NCBI GenBank assembly: GCA_018715595.1
Contig: DVLI01000025.1
Coordinates: 1-64,000 of the forward strand
DNA length: 64,000 bases
Source: Candidatus Caccoplasma merdavium
Lineage (GTDB): Bacteria > Bacteroidota > Bacteroidia > Bacteroidales > UBA11471
Reading direction: 5' to 3'
Shown one piece after another: positions 54,926-61,764 of this stretch. Every line of letters starts with the position of its first letter. The stretch's first letter is position 1. The notes under the pieces are model-generated. The model worked only from the letters and a program-made list of their open reading frames with translations. It made no database searches and was not told the DNA's origin. Made by a program: the position numbers and the translations under genes.

Positions 54926-55807
54926 TTACTGAACACCTGCCGTTTCGACCTCTTTGTTGATTTTCTTGATGAGGCCTTGCAGTACGCTGCCGGGACCTAC
55001 TTCGGTAAACGAGGTGGCGCCGTCGGCAATCATGTTGAGTACCGATTGTGTCCAGCGAACGGGAGCCGTAAGTTGGGCTATCAGGTTGGCTTTGATGGCG
55101 GCGGGATCGGTGACAGCCTGTGCGCTCACGTTTTGGTAAACGGGGCATTTCGGCTCGAAGAATTGGGTGTGGGCGATGGCTTCGGCCAGTTCGGCACGGG
55201 CCGGCTCCATGATGGGCGAGTGGAAGGCCCCGCCCACTTTCAGTTTCAGAGCACGTTTGGCACCGGCGGCGAGCATCTTTTCGCAAGCAGCGTCGATGCC
55301 TTTTTCGTCGCCCGAGATAACGACTTGTCCCGGGCAGTTATAGTTGGCGGGAACGACAACGCCTTCGGTGACCGAAGCGCAAATCTCTTCGATTTTCTCA
55401 TCGGGGAGAGCCAAGACGGCGGCCATCGTCGAGGGCGTGGCTTCGCAGGCTTTCTGCATGGCGCGGGCACGGGCGGCAACCAGGCGCACACCGTCTTCGA
55501 ACGAGAGGGCACCGGCAGCTACAAGTGCCGAAAATTCACCGAGCGAGTGGCCGGCTACCATTTCGGGGCAGAAGGCGTCGCCCATGGTTTTGGCAAGAAT
55601 CACCGAGTGCAGGAAGATGGCGGGTTGCGTCACTTTGGTTTGGCGCAGATCCTCGTCGGTACCGGCAAACATCAGGTCGGTGATGCGGAAGCCTAATATC
55701 TCGTTGGCTTTCTCAAACATGGCTTTGGCTTCGCTGTTGTTGTCATACAGCTCTTTGCCCATACCTACGAATTGGGCGCCTTGTCCCGGAAATACAAATG
55801 CTTTCAT
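54926..55807 (-). CDS. fabD: Malonyl-CoA:acyl carrier protein transacylase
   Basis: Cytoplasmic enzyme of 293 residues that loads malonate onto acyl carrier protein to start fatty-acid elongation. The oxyanion motif PGQGAQ lies at 7-12. The nucleophile Ser88 is in GHSLGE. The catalytic His is in GGAFHSPIM near residue 192. The gene stands alone with its own promoter (55844-55851) and terminator, not next to other fab genes. Confidence 0.96.
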   Translation of the reverse strand: MKAFVFPGQGAQFVGMGKELYDNNSEAKAMFEKANEILGFRITDLMFAGTDEDLRQTKVTQPAIFLHSVILAKTMGDAFCPEMVAGHSLGEFSALVAAGALSFEDGVRLVAARARAMQKACEATPSTMAAVLALPDEKIEEICASVTEGVVVPANYNCPGQVVISGDEKGIDAACEKMLAAGAKRALKLKVGGAFHSPIMEPARAELAEAIAHTQFFEPKCPVYQNVSAQAVTDPAAIKANLIAQLTAPVRWTQSVLNMIADGATSFTEVGPGSVLQGLIKKINKEVETAGVQ

Positions 55808-55843
55808 AATTGTCAGGTTAAAATGTTTTTGTTAAAAACTGCA

Positions 55844-55851
55844 CAAAGGTA
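55844..55851 (-). promoter_or_regulatory. Promoter -7 element of fabD
   Basis: On the minus strand this reads TACCTTTG, a TAnnTTTG match. The leader would be about 30 nt. Confidence 0.55.
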
Positions 55852-56043
55852 GTTATTTTTTATCGAAAAGTACATTTTTGGCCGAGAATCGCGCCCGGAA
55901 TCTTTTTTGTGACCTGCTTCCCGACACCAAAAGGGCGCTTTCGGGGCGTGTCGGGACTTCTTGCAGGGGCAAGAGAAGAACAATGGAAAAGTTTCTGAGA
56001 AAACTTTGGGAATATCTGCGCGTTTCTATTGGGGTATTTTCGT

Positions 56044-56051
56044 TATCTTTG
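56044..56051 (+). promoter_or_regulatory. Promoter -7 element of the PCMD protein gene
   Basis: TATCTTTG matches TAnnTTTG. The transcript would start near 56057, 16 nt before the ATG at 56073, which excludes the longer open frame beginning at 55878. Confidence 0.6.
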
Positions 56052-56072
56052 CGGCAAATTCAATCGGAATAT

Positions 56073-57044
56073 ATGATAAAAAAGAGTTTGTTGATAGGTG
56101 CATTTTGTTTTCCCCTCGTTTTGTGGGCACAGGCACCCGCTGAGATGACCGAGCGGGTCGAGTTGATTCCTTACGGTGATATGGAGCGCTGGACGACGCG
56201 CGTCATCAAGGAGTCGGCCCTGCTGGGCGGTGCCACCAAGGAGGTATATCACTTAGGCCCTGAGCAGACCATCACCGGCGCCGAGCCGTGGGTGCGGGAG
56301 TCGAGCGACTCCCCGTGGGGCGGGTCGAGCGTGTGGGCCAGCCCCGTGGGTATCGACAAGGTGAGCGTTACCGTCTTTCCCGAGGAGCGAGAGCCGGGAA
56401 ACCGGTGTGCGCGGCTCGAAGTGCGCAAGGAGACCTGCAAGGCTCTCGGTATGGTGAACATTACGGTGGTCGCCACCGGTTCGGTGTTTCTGGGTGCGGT
56501 AAAAGAGCCCGTGAAGAATGCCAAGAATCCGCAAGGGAAACTCGACCAGGGAATTCCTTTTACTCAACGACCCAAAGCGTTGCAACTCGACTATAAATTG
56601 CAGTTGGCCGACCAGTTGGTGAAGGCCACCGGCCTCCGCTCGTCGGAGATTGAAGGCAAGGACAATGCCGAGATAAGCCTCTATCTCATACAACGCTGGG
56701 AAGACGAGGAGGGCAATGTCTATGCCCGTCGGGTGGGAACGGCCTACCACAAGTTTGCCGAGTCTGTTGCCGAGTGGCAGAACGGCTATCGCATACCCAT
56801 CTATTACGGCGACATCAGCCAGGAATCTTGTTACACCCCCGAGATGGCACTTGTCTTGCCCGACGGCCCCCGCTACACGACCAACAGCCGGGGCGAGAAT
56901 GTGCCCATACAGGTGGTGGGTTGGGCCGACGCCGATGCACAGCCCACGCATCTGATGCTGCGCATCTCTTCGGGCGACAAGGGCGCTTTTATAGGTGCTG
57001 TGGGTACCTGCTTCTGGATAGACAATGTTTCGCTCGTGTATTGA
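56073..57044 (+). CDS. Secreted PCMD-domain-like protein
   Basis: Exported protein of 323 residues. The signal peptide MIKKSLLIGAFCFPLVLWAQ is followed by a region typical of PCMD, a putative carbohydrate-metabolism domain common in Bacteroidetes. It includes IPYGDMERWTTR (about 32-43), WASPVGIDKVSVTVFPEERE (about 90-109), KPLQLDY-type segment PKALQLDYKLQ (about 168-178) and the end GAVGTCFWIDNVSLVY. PCMD proteins often have a beta-sandwich fold and sit at the surface. The function is not known. It is monocistronic, with a shared bidirectional terminator. Confidence 0.82.
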   Translation: MIKKSLLIGAFCFPLVLWAQAPAEMTERVELIPYGDMERWTTRVIKESALLGGATKEVYHLGPEQTITGAEPWVRESSDSPWGGSSVWASPVGIDKVSVTVFPEEREPGNRCARLEVRKETCKALGMVNITVVATGSVFLGAVKEPVKNAKNPQGKLDQGIPFTQRPKALQLDYKLQLADQLVKATGLRSSEIEGKDNAEISLYLIQRWEDEEGNVYARRVGTAYHKFAESVAEWQNGYRIPIYYGDISQESCYTPEMALVLPDGPRYTTNSRGENVPIQVVGWADADAQPTHLMLRISSGDKGAFIGAVGTCFWIDNVSLVY

Positions 57045-57103
57045 GCGGTTAGGTGCAAAAGTACGGATTGTGCCTCCCTGCCATAGACATGAGAAATGAT
57101 ATA

Positions 57104-57139
57104 AACAACGGGCTGCATAAGATGCAGCCCGTTGTTTTA
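57104..57139. terminator. Bidirectional terminator
   Basis: AACAACGGGCTGCA (57104-57117) pairs perfectly with TGCAGCCCGTTGTT (57123-57136). T-runs stand on both sides. It serves the PCMD gene on the plus strand. The stop codon of the convergent minus-strand gene directly abuts it. Confidence 0.85.
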
Positions 57140-57835
57140 TCGCTTATGCTGTTTTTCTATTTCTTTGAGCGTAATTCCCATGACATAATAGTGTGGGAGT
57201 CTATCGAAAATCTCTTCTGTCATTTCTGCGGTAATGTTTCCGTAGCATGAGCGGGACATGTTGTGCTTCTCATCGAAGAAGTAAGAGTTGTAGATAATGA
57301 GAGGAATTTCTTGCGTATTTTCCGTTATCGGGGCAATTTCGAATGTGCGAAAATCGTATATGGGTTTTTTGTTTTGAGGGAGGGCCTCAATTTTTACTTG
57401 TTTGTTAATCGACCCAAGAGGACAGCTCATGGTGATGGTCACGGTAGAATCGCTTTCCGGTGTAACGTATATGCTCATCTGATTTAGTGTCCAATATTTC
57501 GCCTTTTTTGAGATGTCGAGGTTAAGAGACTTTATGAATGCAGCACGTTCATCGGCCTTTTCAGGCAGGTCTTGCCGGTTTCGTCCTATTTTGAAATTGG
57601 CGATACGGTTGGTTTTTTCCCCGAGTCTGTATTCATCGATATAGAAGTTGATATTGTATTCTTTTTGGTCGAGTTCGCTCAAATCGAAATGGGCTATGTG
57701 TATGTCCATTTCTTCGAGGACATTTATGATATCTGTGTGGGTAATCTTGTCAGCTTTTATGCGAGGCTCTTTCTCTTTGGCATTGATGGGTAATAATAAG
57801 CTTGCAAATAATAATGTCAGGAATAAGTGTTTCAT
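57137..57835 (-). CDS. Secreted protein of unknown function, paralogue A (DUF5041-like)
   Basis: Exported protein of 232 residues with signal peptide MKHLFLTLLFASLLLPINA. It shares clear repeats of sequence with the upstream gene: the NFYIDEY/TLYIDEY strand (about 65), the Cys-containing SRSCYGNITAEMTEEIF (about 203-219) and the C-terminal PHYYVMGITL. I recall similar proteins under DUF5041, with low certainty. No catalytic motif is apparent and no function is known. The ATG at 57835 is preceded by a promoter element at 57899-57906. Confidence 0.75.
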   Translation of the reverse strand: MKHLFLTLLFASLLLPINAKEKEPRIKADKITHTDIINVLEEMDIHIAHFDLSELDQKEYNINFYIDEYRLGEKTNRIANFKIGRNRQDLPEKADERAAFIKSLNLDISKKAKYWTLNQMSIYVTPESDSTVTITMSCPLGSINKQVKIEALPQNKKPIYDFRTFEIAPITENTQEIPLIIYNSYFFDEKHNMSRSCYGNITAEMTEEIFDRLPHYYVMGITLKEIEKQHKR

Positions 57836-57898
57836 GATTTTAGGGTATTGGATTTTATATGTTAGACGCACTATAAACAGAAAGGTTACACCTTGCTG

Positions 57899-57906
57899 CA
57901 AAATTA
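57899..57906 (-). promoter_or_regulatory. Promoter -7 element of paralogue A
   Basis: On the minus strand this reads TAATTTTG. The leader would be about 58 nt. The element lies between the two paralogues, so each may be transcribed separately. Confidence 0.5.
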
Positions 57907-58014
57907 GTTTATACATTTTTTTCAACCTACTATAATGTAATTTTTTTTTCGACAGAATATTATCCGGCACAAATGGCCATTGTACCAAGGGAGCTGTCCT
58001 GACCATGATATGCG

Positions 58015-58050
58015 GGCGAGGGCCGGCAAGAAATTTTGCCGGCCCTCGCC
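58015..58050 (-). terminator. Strong hairpin after paralogue B
   Basis: Perfect 15-bp GC-rich stem (58015-58029 against 58036-58050) with a 6-nt loop, 22 nt past the stop codon. No T-run follows on the minus strand. It may be a processing or stabilising structure, or a weak terminator. Confidence 0.6.
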
Positions 58051-58072
58051 TGTTGATAAATTGGGGGGTGAA

Positions 58073-58765
58073 TTATTTCTCCCGCTTGTCGAGCCGGATA
58101 CCTATTACATAGTAGTGGGGCGACAACGTGAAGACTTCTTCGCTCATACTGGCTGTAATGTCGCCGTAGCAAGAGCGGCATATGTCGATTTTCGGATCGA
58201 ACCAGAAGGAGTTGTAAATGGCCAAGGGTATCACCTGCCGTTGTTGGTCGGTAAGAGGTGCTATGGCGAAGGGGCGGAAATCATAGCGTATCAGCTTGTA
58301 GTAATATTGGGGTACGGCCTGCAACCGCACTTCTTTTATCGCATTCCTTCGCGGTGTGCGAATAACTATTTTTGAGATACTGTCGTTTTTGGGTACGAGA
58401 TAGATGTTCATTTTATCAATGTGCCAGCGTGTGGCTTTTCTCGGAACATCGAGATTTTTCTTTTTGATAAATTCTTTGCGCTTGTCGGCATCTTCGGGTA
58501 GGGGTTGCCAGTTGTCTCCGATGGTAAGTTCGTAGTCGCGTTTTACTTTTTTACCATTCTTGTATTCGTCGATGTAGAGGGTGAGTTTGTAGGTCTCGTT
58601 GCGAAGTGCGCTCAGGTCGAAGTTTGCAATTTTTACCCCCATAGCATCGAATATGTTGTACACATTGTCGGTGGGATAGATGATTTCTACCGACCGTTCT
58701 TTTTTTTGTGCCGCCAGCGGGAGAAGAACGGTTGCCAGCAGGCCGATAAGCAACAGGCGTTTCAT
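58073..58765 (-). CDS. Secreted protein of unknown function, paralogue B (DUF5041-like)
   Basis: Exported protein of 230 residues with signal peptide MKRLLLIGLLATVLLPLAAQ. It aligns along its length with paralogue A: LTLYIDEYKNGKKVKRD (about 62-78), PLTDQQRQVIPLAIYNSFWF, CRSCYGDITASMSEEVF (about 200-216) and SPHYYVIGI. The shared single Cys and the PHYYV end suggest a conserved fold. The N-terminal part (IYPTDNVYNIFDAMGVKIANF) matches LEEMDIHIAHF in paralogue A, so duplication and divergence is likely. No function is known. Confidence 0.75.
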   Translation of the reverse strand: MKRLLLIGLLATVLLPLAAQKKERSVEIIYPTDNVYNIFDAMGVKIANFDLSALRNETYKLTLYIDEYKNGKKVKRDYELTIGDNWQPLPEDADKRKEFIKKKNLDVPRKATRWHIDKMNIYLVPKNDSISKIVIRTPRRNAIKEVRLQAVPQYYYKLIRYDFRPFAIAPLTDQQRQVIPLAIYNSFWFDPKIDICRSCYGDITASMSEEVFTLSPHYYVIGIRLDKREK

Positions 58766-58834
58766 GGTTGTTGTGGTTTTCGGGTTTTTGTTATTTCAAA
58801 GAAGAGAAGGGTTCTCGGGAGAATGTGATGCGGG

Positions 58835-59932
58835 TTACTCCGTCAGCGTGTCGATGACCCGGAAGAATGCCACCTTGGGTTGTTGCAGCGTATCGAAGAG
58901 CAGCGGGTAGTCGCGGCGCCCCTTTACGGGGTGGTTGTTGAGCCAGGTGTGGTTGTCGGCGATGCCCCACAGGGTAACCGACGAAATCTTGTCGCTGTTG
59001 CGGCGGAATACCTCGAAAAAGCGGGCGTAAGCCTCGGCCTGCCGTCGGCTTGTCTCGGCATCGTAGGGGAGGGTGGCCGTGGTCGCCTGGCGGGCGCCGT
59101 CGTGATAGTTGCCGTAGATGGTGAGGTCGAGCTCGGTGATGTGTATGTCGAGTCCCAGCATGGCAAAGGAGTCGACGGCTGTCTGTATCTGTTCGGCGGT
59201 AACCGCGTTGTTCCAGTGGGCCTGCATACCCACACCGTCGATGGGTACCCCCTCGGCCAGCAGCTGGCGCAGCATGGTGAGGGTGCGTTGCAACTTGTCG
59301 GGGTAGACGAGGCTGTAATCGTTGTAGAAGAGTTTCATGTCGGGGCGTATGCGATGGGCCGTGCGGAAAGCCCAGGCAATGTAATCGGCTCCGCAGATGC
59401 GGTACCACGGCGAGTCTTGACGGTAGATGCTCCCTTCGCCGTCGCGCTCGGCGATGGCCTCGTTCACGACGTCCCAGCAGAAGACGGTGCTGTCGAAGTG
59501 GGTGAGTACGGCGCGCATATAGGCTTCGGTGCGGCGGTAGAGTGCAGCCGAGTCGAGGTCGTTGCCGTTCTCGTCTTTGAAAAATGCGGCGGGCGCGTTG
59601 TGCCATATCAAGGTGTGTCCCCGCACTTTCATGCCGTTTTCGCGGGCAAAGTCGACGATGCGGTCGGCAGCGGCCCAGCGGTAGGCGGCACTGTCGTCGC
59701 CCGTCCACAGGGCATACATCTTCATGGCGTTCTCGGCGGTAAGGGTATTGACCTGCCCTTTCAGCAGTTCGCCCTCCGGGCCTTGCAGCTGGTGGGGCTC
59801 GACGGCCGCGCCTATGTAGAACAGGCCGTCGGCGGCGCCGGAGAGTGAGGGTGTCGGGGTGCCGGTCTGTGCGAAGAGCGGGGCGCAGCAACAGAACGCA
59901 CCCGAGAGAATAAGACGTCGGAATAAGTGCAT
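58835..59932 (-). CDS. Endo-1,4-beta-xylanase, GH10
   Basis: Secreted glycoside hydrolase of 365 residues that cuts xylan backbones. The signal peptide ends near residue 21 (APLFAQ). The TIM-barrel shows AENAMKMYALW (about 66-76), GHTLIWHN (about 105-112), the acid/base Glu158 in WDVVNEA and the nucleophile Glu267 in HITELDL. WGIADNHTWL near residue 330 completes the active site. It stands alone: no SusCD pair or other xylan gene adjoins it. A promoter element lies at 59956-59963. Confidence 0.94.
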   Translation of the reverse strand: MHLFRRLILSGAFCCCAPLFAQTGTPTPSLSGAADGLFYIGAAVEPHQLQGPEGELLKGQVNTLTAENAMKMYALWTGDDSAAYRWAAADRIVDFARENGMKVRGHTLIWHNAPAAFFKDENGNDLDSAALYRRTEAYMRAVLTHFDSTVFCWDVVNEAIAERDGEGSIYRQDSPWYRICGADYIAWAFRTAHRIRPDMKLFYNDYSLVYPDKLQRTLTMLRQLLAEGVPIDGVGMQAHWNNAVTAEQIQTAVDSFAMLGLDIHITELDLTIYGNYHDGARQATTATLPYDAETSRRQAEAYARFFEVFRRNSDKISSVTLWGIADNHTWLNNHPVKGRRDYPLLFDTLQQPKVAFFRVIDTLTE

Positions 59933-59955
59933 AACAAGGTGAATATGATTTTATA

Positions 59956-59963
59956 CAAAGATA
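59956..59963 (-). promoter_or_regulatory. Promoter -7 element of the xylanase gene
   Basis: On the minus strand this reads TATCTTTG. The leader would be about 17 nt. Confidence 0.55.
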
Positions 59964-59984
59964 TGTTTTTTTCTCTCTCCCAAA

Positions 59985-60031
59985 AGAAAGGAGAAACCCC
60001 GTTGTGATTTTTTTTGACAGGGTTTCTCCTT
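59985..60031 (-). terminator. Hairpin downstream of the YeiH-like gene
   Basis: AAGGAGAAACCC (59988-59999) pairs perfectly with GGGTTTCTCCTT (60020-60031) around a 20-nt loop. On the minus strand it is followed by a pyrimidine-rich stretch CTTTTGG. It lies upstream of the xylanase promoter and about 220 nt past the YeiH stop codon. Confidence 0.5.
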
Positions 60032-60253
60032 CGTTGTAACCTTTTTCAATCTTGGGAAAGAGACCTTGGCCTTTTTCCTCGAACTTATAACGGAAAAAAC
60101 ACAAAAACTGTTTGGTCGGGGCGGTGGGGCGACCTGTGTGCGGGGTGCGTTTCCAAAGCCCTTTGACCATAAGACCTGCAAATGGGCCGAAGGTTACATC
60201 GGCCGGTCGATATTTAACAGTTTTTACCGAAATCGTTTTCTCCTGTTATCGGC

Positions 60254-61330
60254 TTAGGACAGGGCCGGCACAAGGTATTTACACAGGGCATATCCGCCGA
60301 AGAGGAGCCACAGGTAGATGATGCCGGCCAGATAGAAGGGCTTGGCACCGGCTTGTTTGAACTTGTCGATGCTGGTCTCGGCACCGAGGGCGGTCATGGC
60401 CATGGTGAGCAGGAAGTTGTCGAAGCTGTTGATGGCGCTGATGCCGGTGCTCATCACCTCCGCGGGTATGAAGGTGAACGATTGCAGCAGCGAGTTGAGG
60501 GCAATGACCAGCAGGAATCCGAAGGCGAACCAGGGAACCGATATCTTGCTCTTTCCGTCGGCGGCAACGTCGGTGTGGCGGGCGCGGCGCACACGGGCTA
60601 TGATGTAGCTCATGATGAGCAGCACGGGAGCCAGCATCATGACGCGAATCATTTTGGTGATGGTGGCTTGGTCGGCCAGGTGCAGGGCGCCGTCGGGGTC
60701 CATGGCGTTGCCGGCGCCTACCACATGGGCAACCTCATGCAGGGTCGAACCGGCATAGATGGCCATCTCCTGCGGCGAGAGGTCGAAGACGCCGGTGCGG
60801 TAGAGTATGGGATAGAGGAACATCGAGAGCGTACCAAAGATGACCACCGTCGACACGGCAATGGCGGTCTTGTGCGGGGCGCATTTCACAACGGGCTCGG
60901 CACCCAGCACGGCGGCTGCTCCGCAAATGGCGCTTCCGGTCGAAACCATGAGCGAAGTCTTCTCGTCCATCTTCATCAACCGGCCGGCCACCACGCCCAA
61001 AAGCAGGGTTATGACGATGACGATGACGTCGATGATGATGGCGGGCAGTCCGATGGCAAGTACCTGTTGGAAGGTGAGGCGGAAACCGTAGAGAACGATA
61101 CCCGTGCGCAGAATCTGTTTGGTGCAGAATTTGATGCCGGGAACCCAGGTCTCGGGAATGTAGTTGCGCAGGCTGTTGGCATATATCATACCTAAGATGA
61201 TACCCACGATGAGCGGGCTGAGCGACAGGTCTTTGACCCATTGGAACTCGCTGATGTAAAAGGCCGAGAAAGAAAACAGGGCCATGAGGAGTATGCCATG
61301 CGAGACGGCGGCTTTCTGTTCCGAAATCAT
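60254..61330 (-). CDS. YeiH/UPF0324 family putative sulfate exporter
   Basis: Integral membrane protein of 358 residues with about ten helices. Family segments include SPLIVGIILGMIYANSLR (about 37-54), GIVLYGFRLTFQQVLAIG (about 77-94), STGSAICGAAAVLGAEPV (about 129-146) and YAGSTLHEVAHVVGAGNAMD (about 191-210). The family is annotated as a sulfate or sulfonate exporter, on limited evidence. The ATG at 61330 follows the promoter element at 61362-61369; an upstream open extension lies too close to that element. Confidence 0.88.
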   Translation of the reverse strand: MISEQKAAVSHGILLMALFSFSAFYISEFQWVKDLSLSPLIVGIILGMIYANSLRNYIPETWVPGIKFCTKQILRTGIVLYGFRLTFQQVLAIGLPAIIIDVIVIVITLLLGVVAGRLMKMDEKTSLMVSTGSAICGAAAVLGAEPVVKCAPHKTAIAVSTVVIFGTLSMFLYPILYRTGVFDLSPQEMAIYAGSTLHEVAHVVGAGNAMDPDGALHLADQATITKMIRVMMLAPVLLIMSYIIARVRRARHTDVAADGKSKISVPWFAFGFLLVIALNSLLQSFTFIPAEVMSTGISAINSFDNFLLTMAMTALGAETSIDKFKQAGAKPFYLAGIIYLWLLFGGYALCKYLVPALS

Positions 61331-61361
61331 AGATGATGGGATTAAGATTTTTTTGAGACGG

Positions 61362-61369
61362 CAAAAATA
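61362..61369 (-). promoter_or_regulatory. Promoter -7 element of the YeiH-like gene
   Basis: On the minus strand this reads TATTTTTG. The leader would be about 26 nt. Confidence 0.55.
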
Positions 61370-61723
61370 CAAAATAAACTGGAATCTGCCTTTTCATTGA
61401 CGGCGGGGAGATGGACGGAAACCGTATTTTTTTTCATGGAAAAGAGATTGTTTTGTCATCATATTGTCACAACTGGAATCTATTTTTGCCCTCGAAAAAG
61501 GAGGCAGAAAGGTTTGTGAGATTCTGTCGTAGGTTTCGTAGGAGTCATAGCCTCCTGTGACAAGGTAAAAGATTGTTATTGTTTTTTCGTTATAGTGTGT
61601 TGAAGGAGCTTCTCTGTCGAAGAGCGGCTCTTTTGTTGTATGGTCGTGTATGTGCCATGTTACAATCTTGTTACATTTTGCGGTTTGCGCATCTGCCTGC
61701 AAACAGTTTCGCACGGAATCGCG

Positions 61724-61731
61724 TATATTTG
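61724..61731 (+). promoter_or_regulatory. Promoter -7 element of the calcium ATPase gene
   Basis: TATATTTG matches TAnnTTTG. The transcript would start near 61738, about 28 nt before the ATG at 61765. Confidence 0.6.
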
Positions 61732-61764
61732 CGAGACGTAATTCTAAAAACAACTTGCGTAGAA

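Larger units (their letters stand above)
59933..60253. other. Intergenic region, xylanase / YeiH-like gene
   Basis: This 321-bp region holds the xylanase promoter element and a perfect 12-bp hairpin (59988-60031) that probably ends the YeiH transcript. Nothing else is recognised. Confidence 0.5.
61331..61764. other. Intergenic region, YeiH-like gene / calcium ATPase
   Basis: This region has no supported gene. A minus-strand open frame at 61394-61753 has no start signal and no family resemblance. The region holds promoter elements at 61362-61369 (minus) and 61724-61731 (plus), and an orphan plus-strand TATTTTTG at 61481-61488. A short hairpin AGGAG/CTCCT sits near 61540-61556. Confidence 0.45.

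Noticed and set aside
55878-56072. N-terminal extension of the PCMD protein
   Set aside because: A perfect promoter element lies at 56044-56051 and a clean signal peptide begins at 56073.
61394-61753. Possible minus-strand gene of 119 codons
   Set aside because: No promoter or family resemblance. The frame overlaps the calcium ATPase promoter region and its composition looks random.
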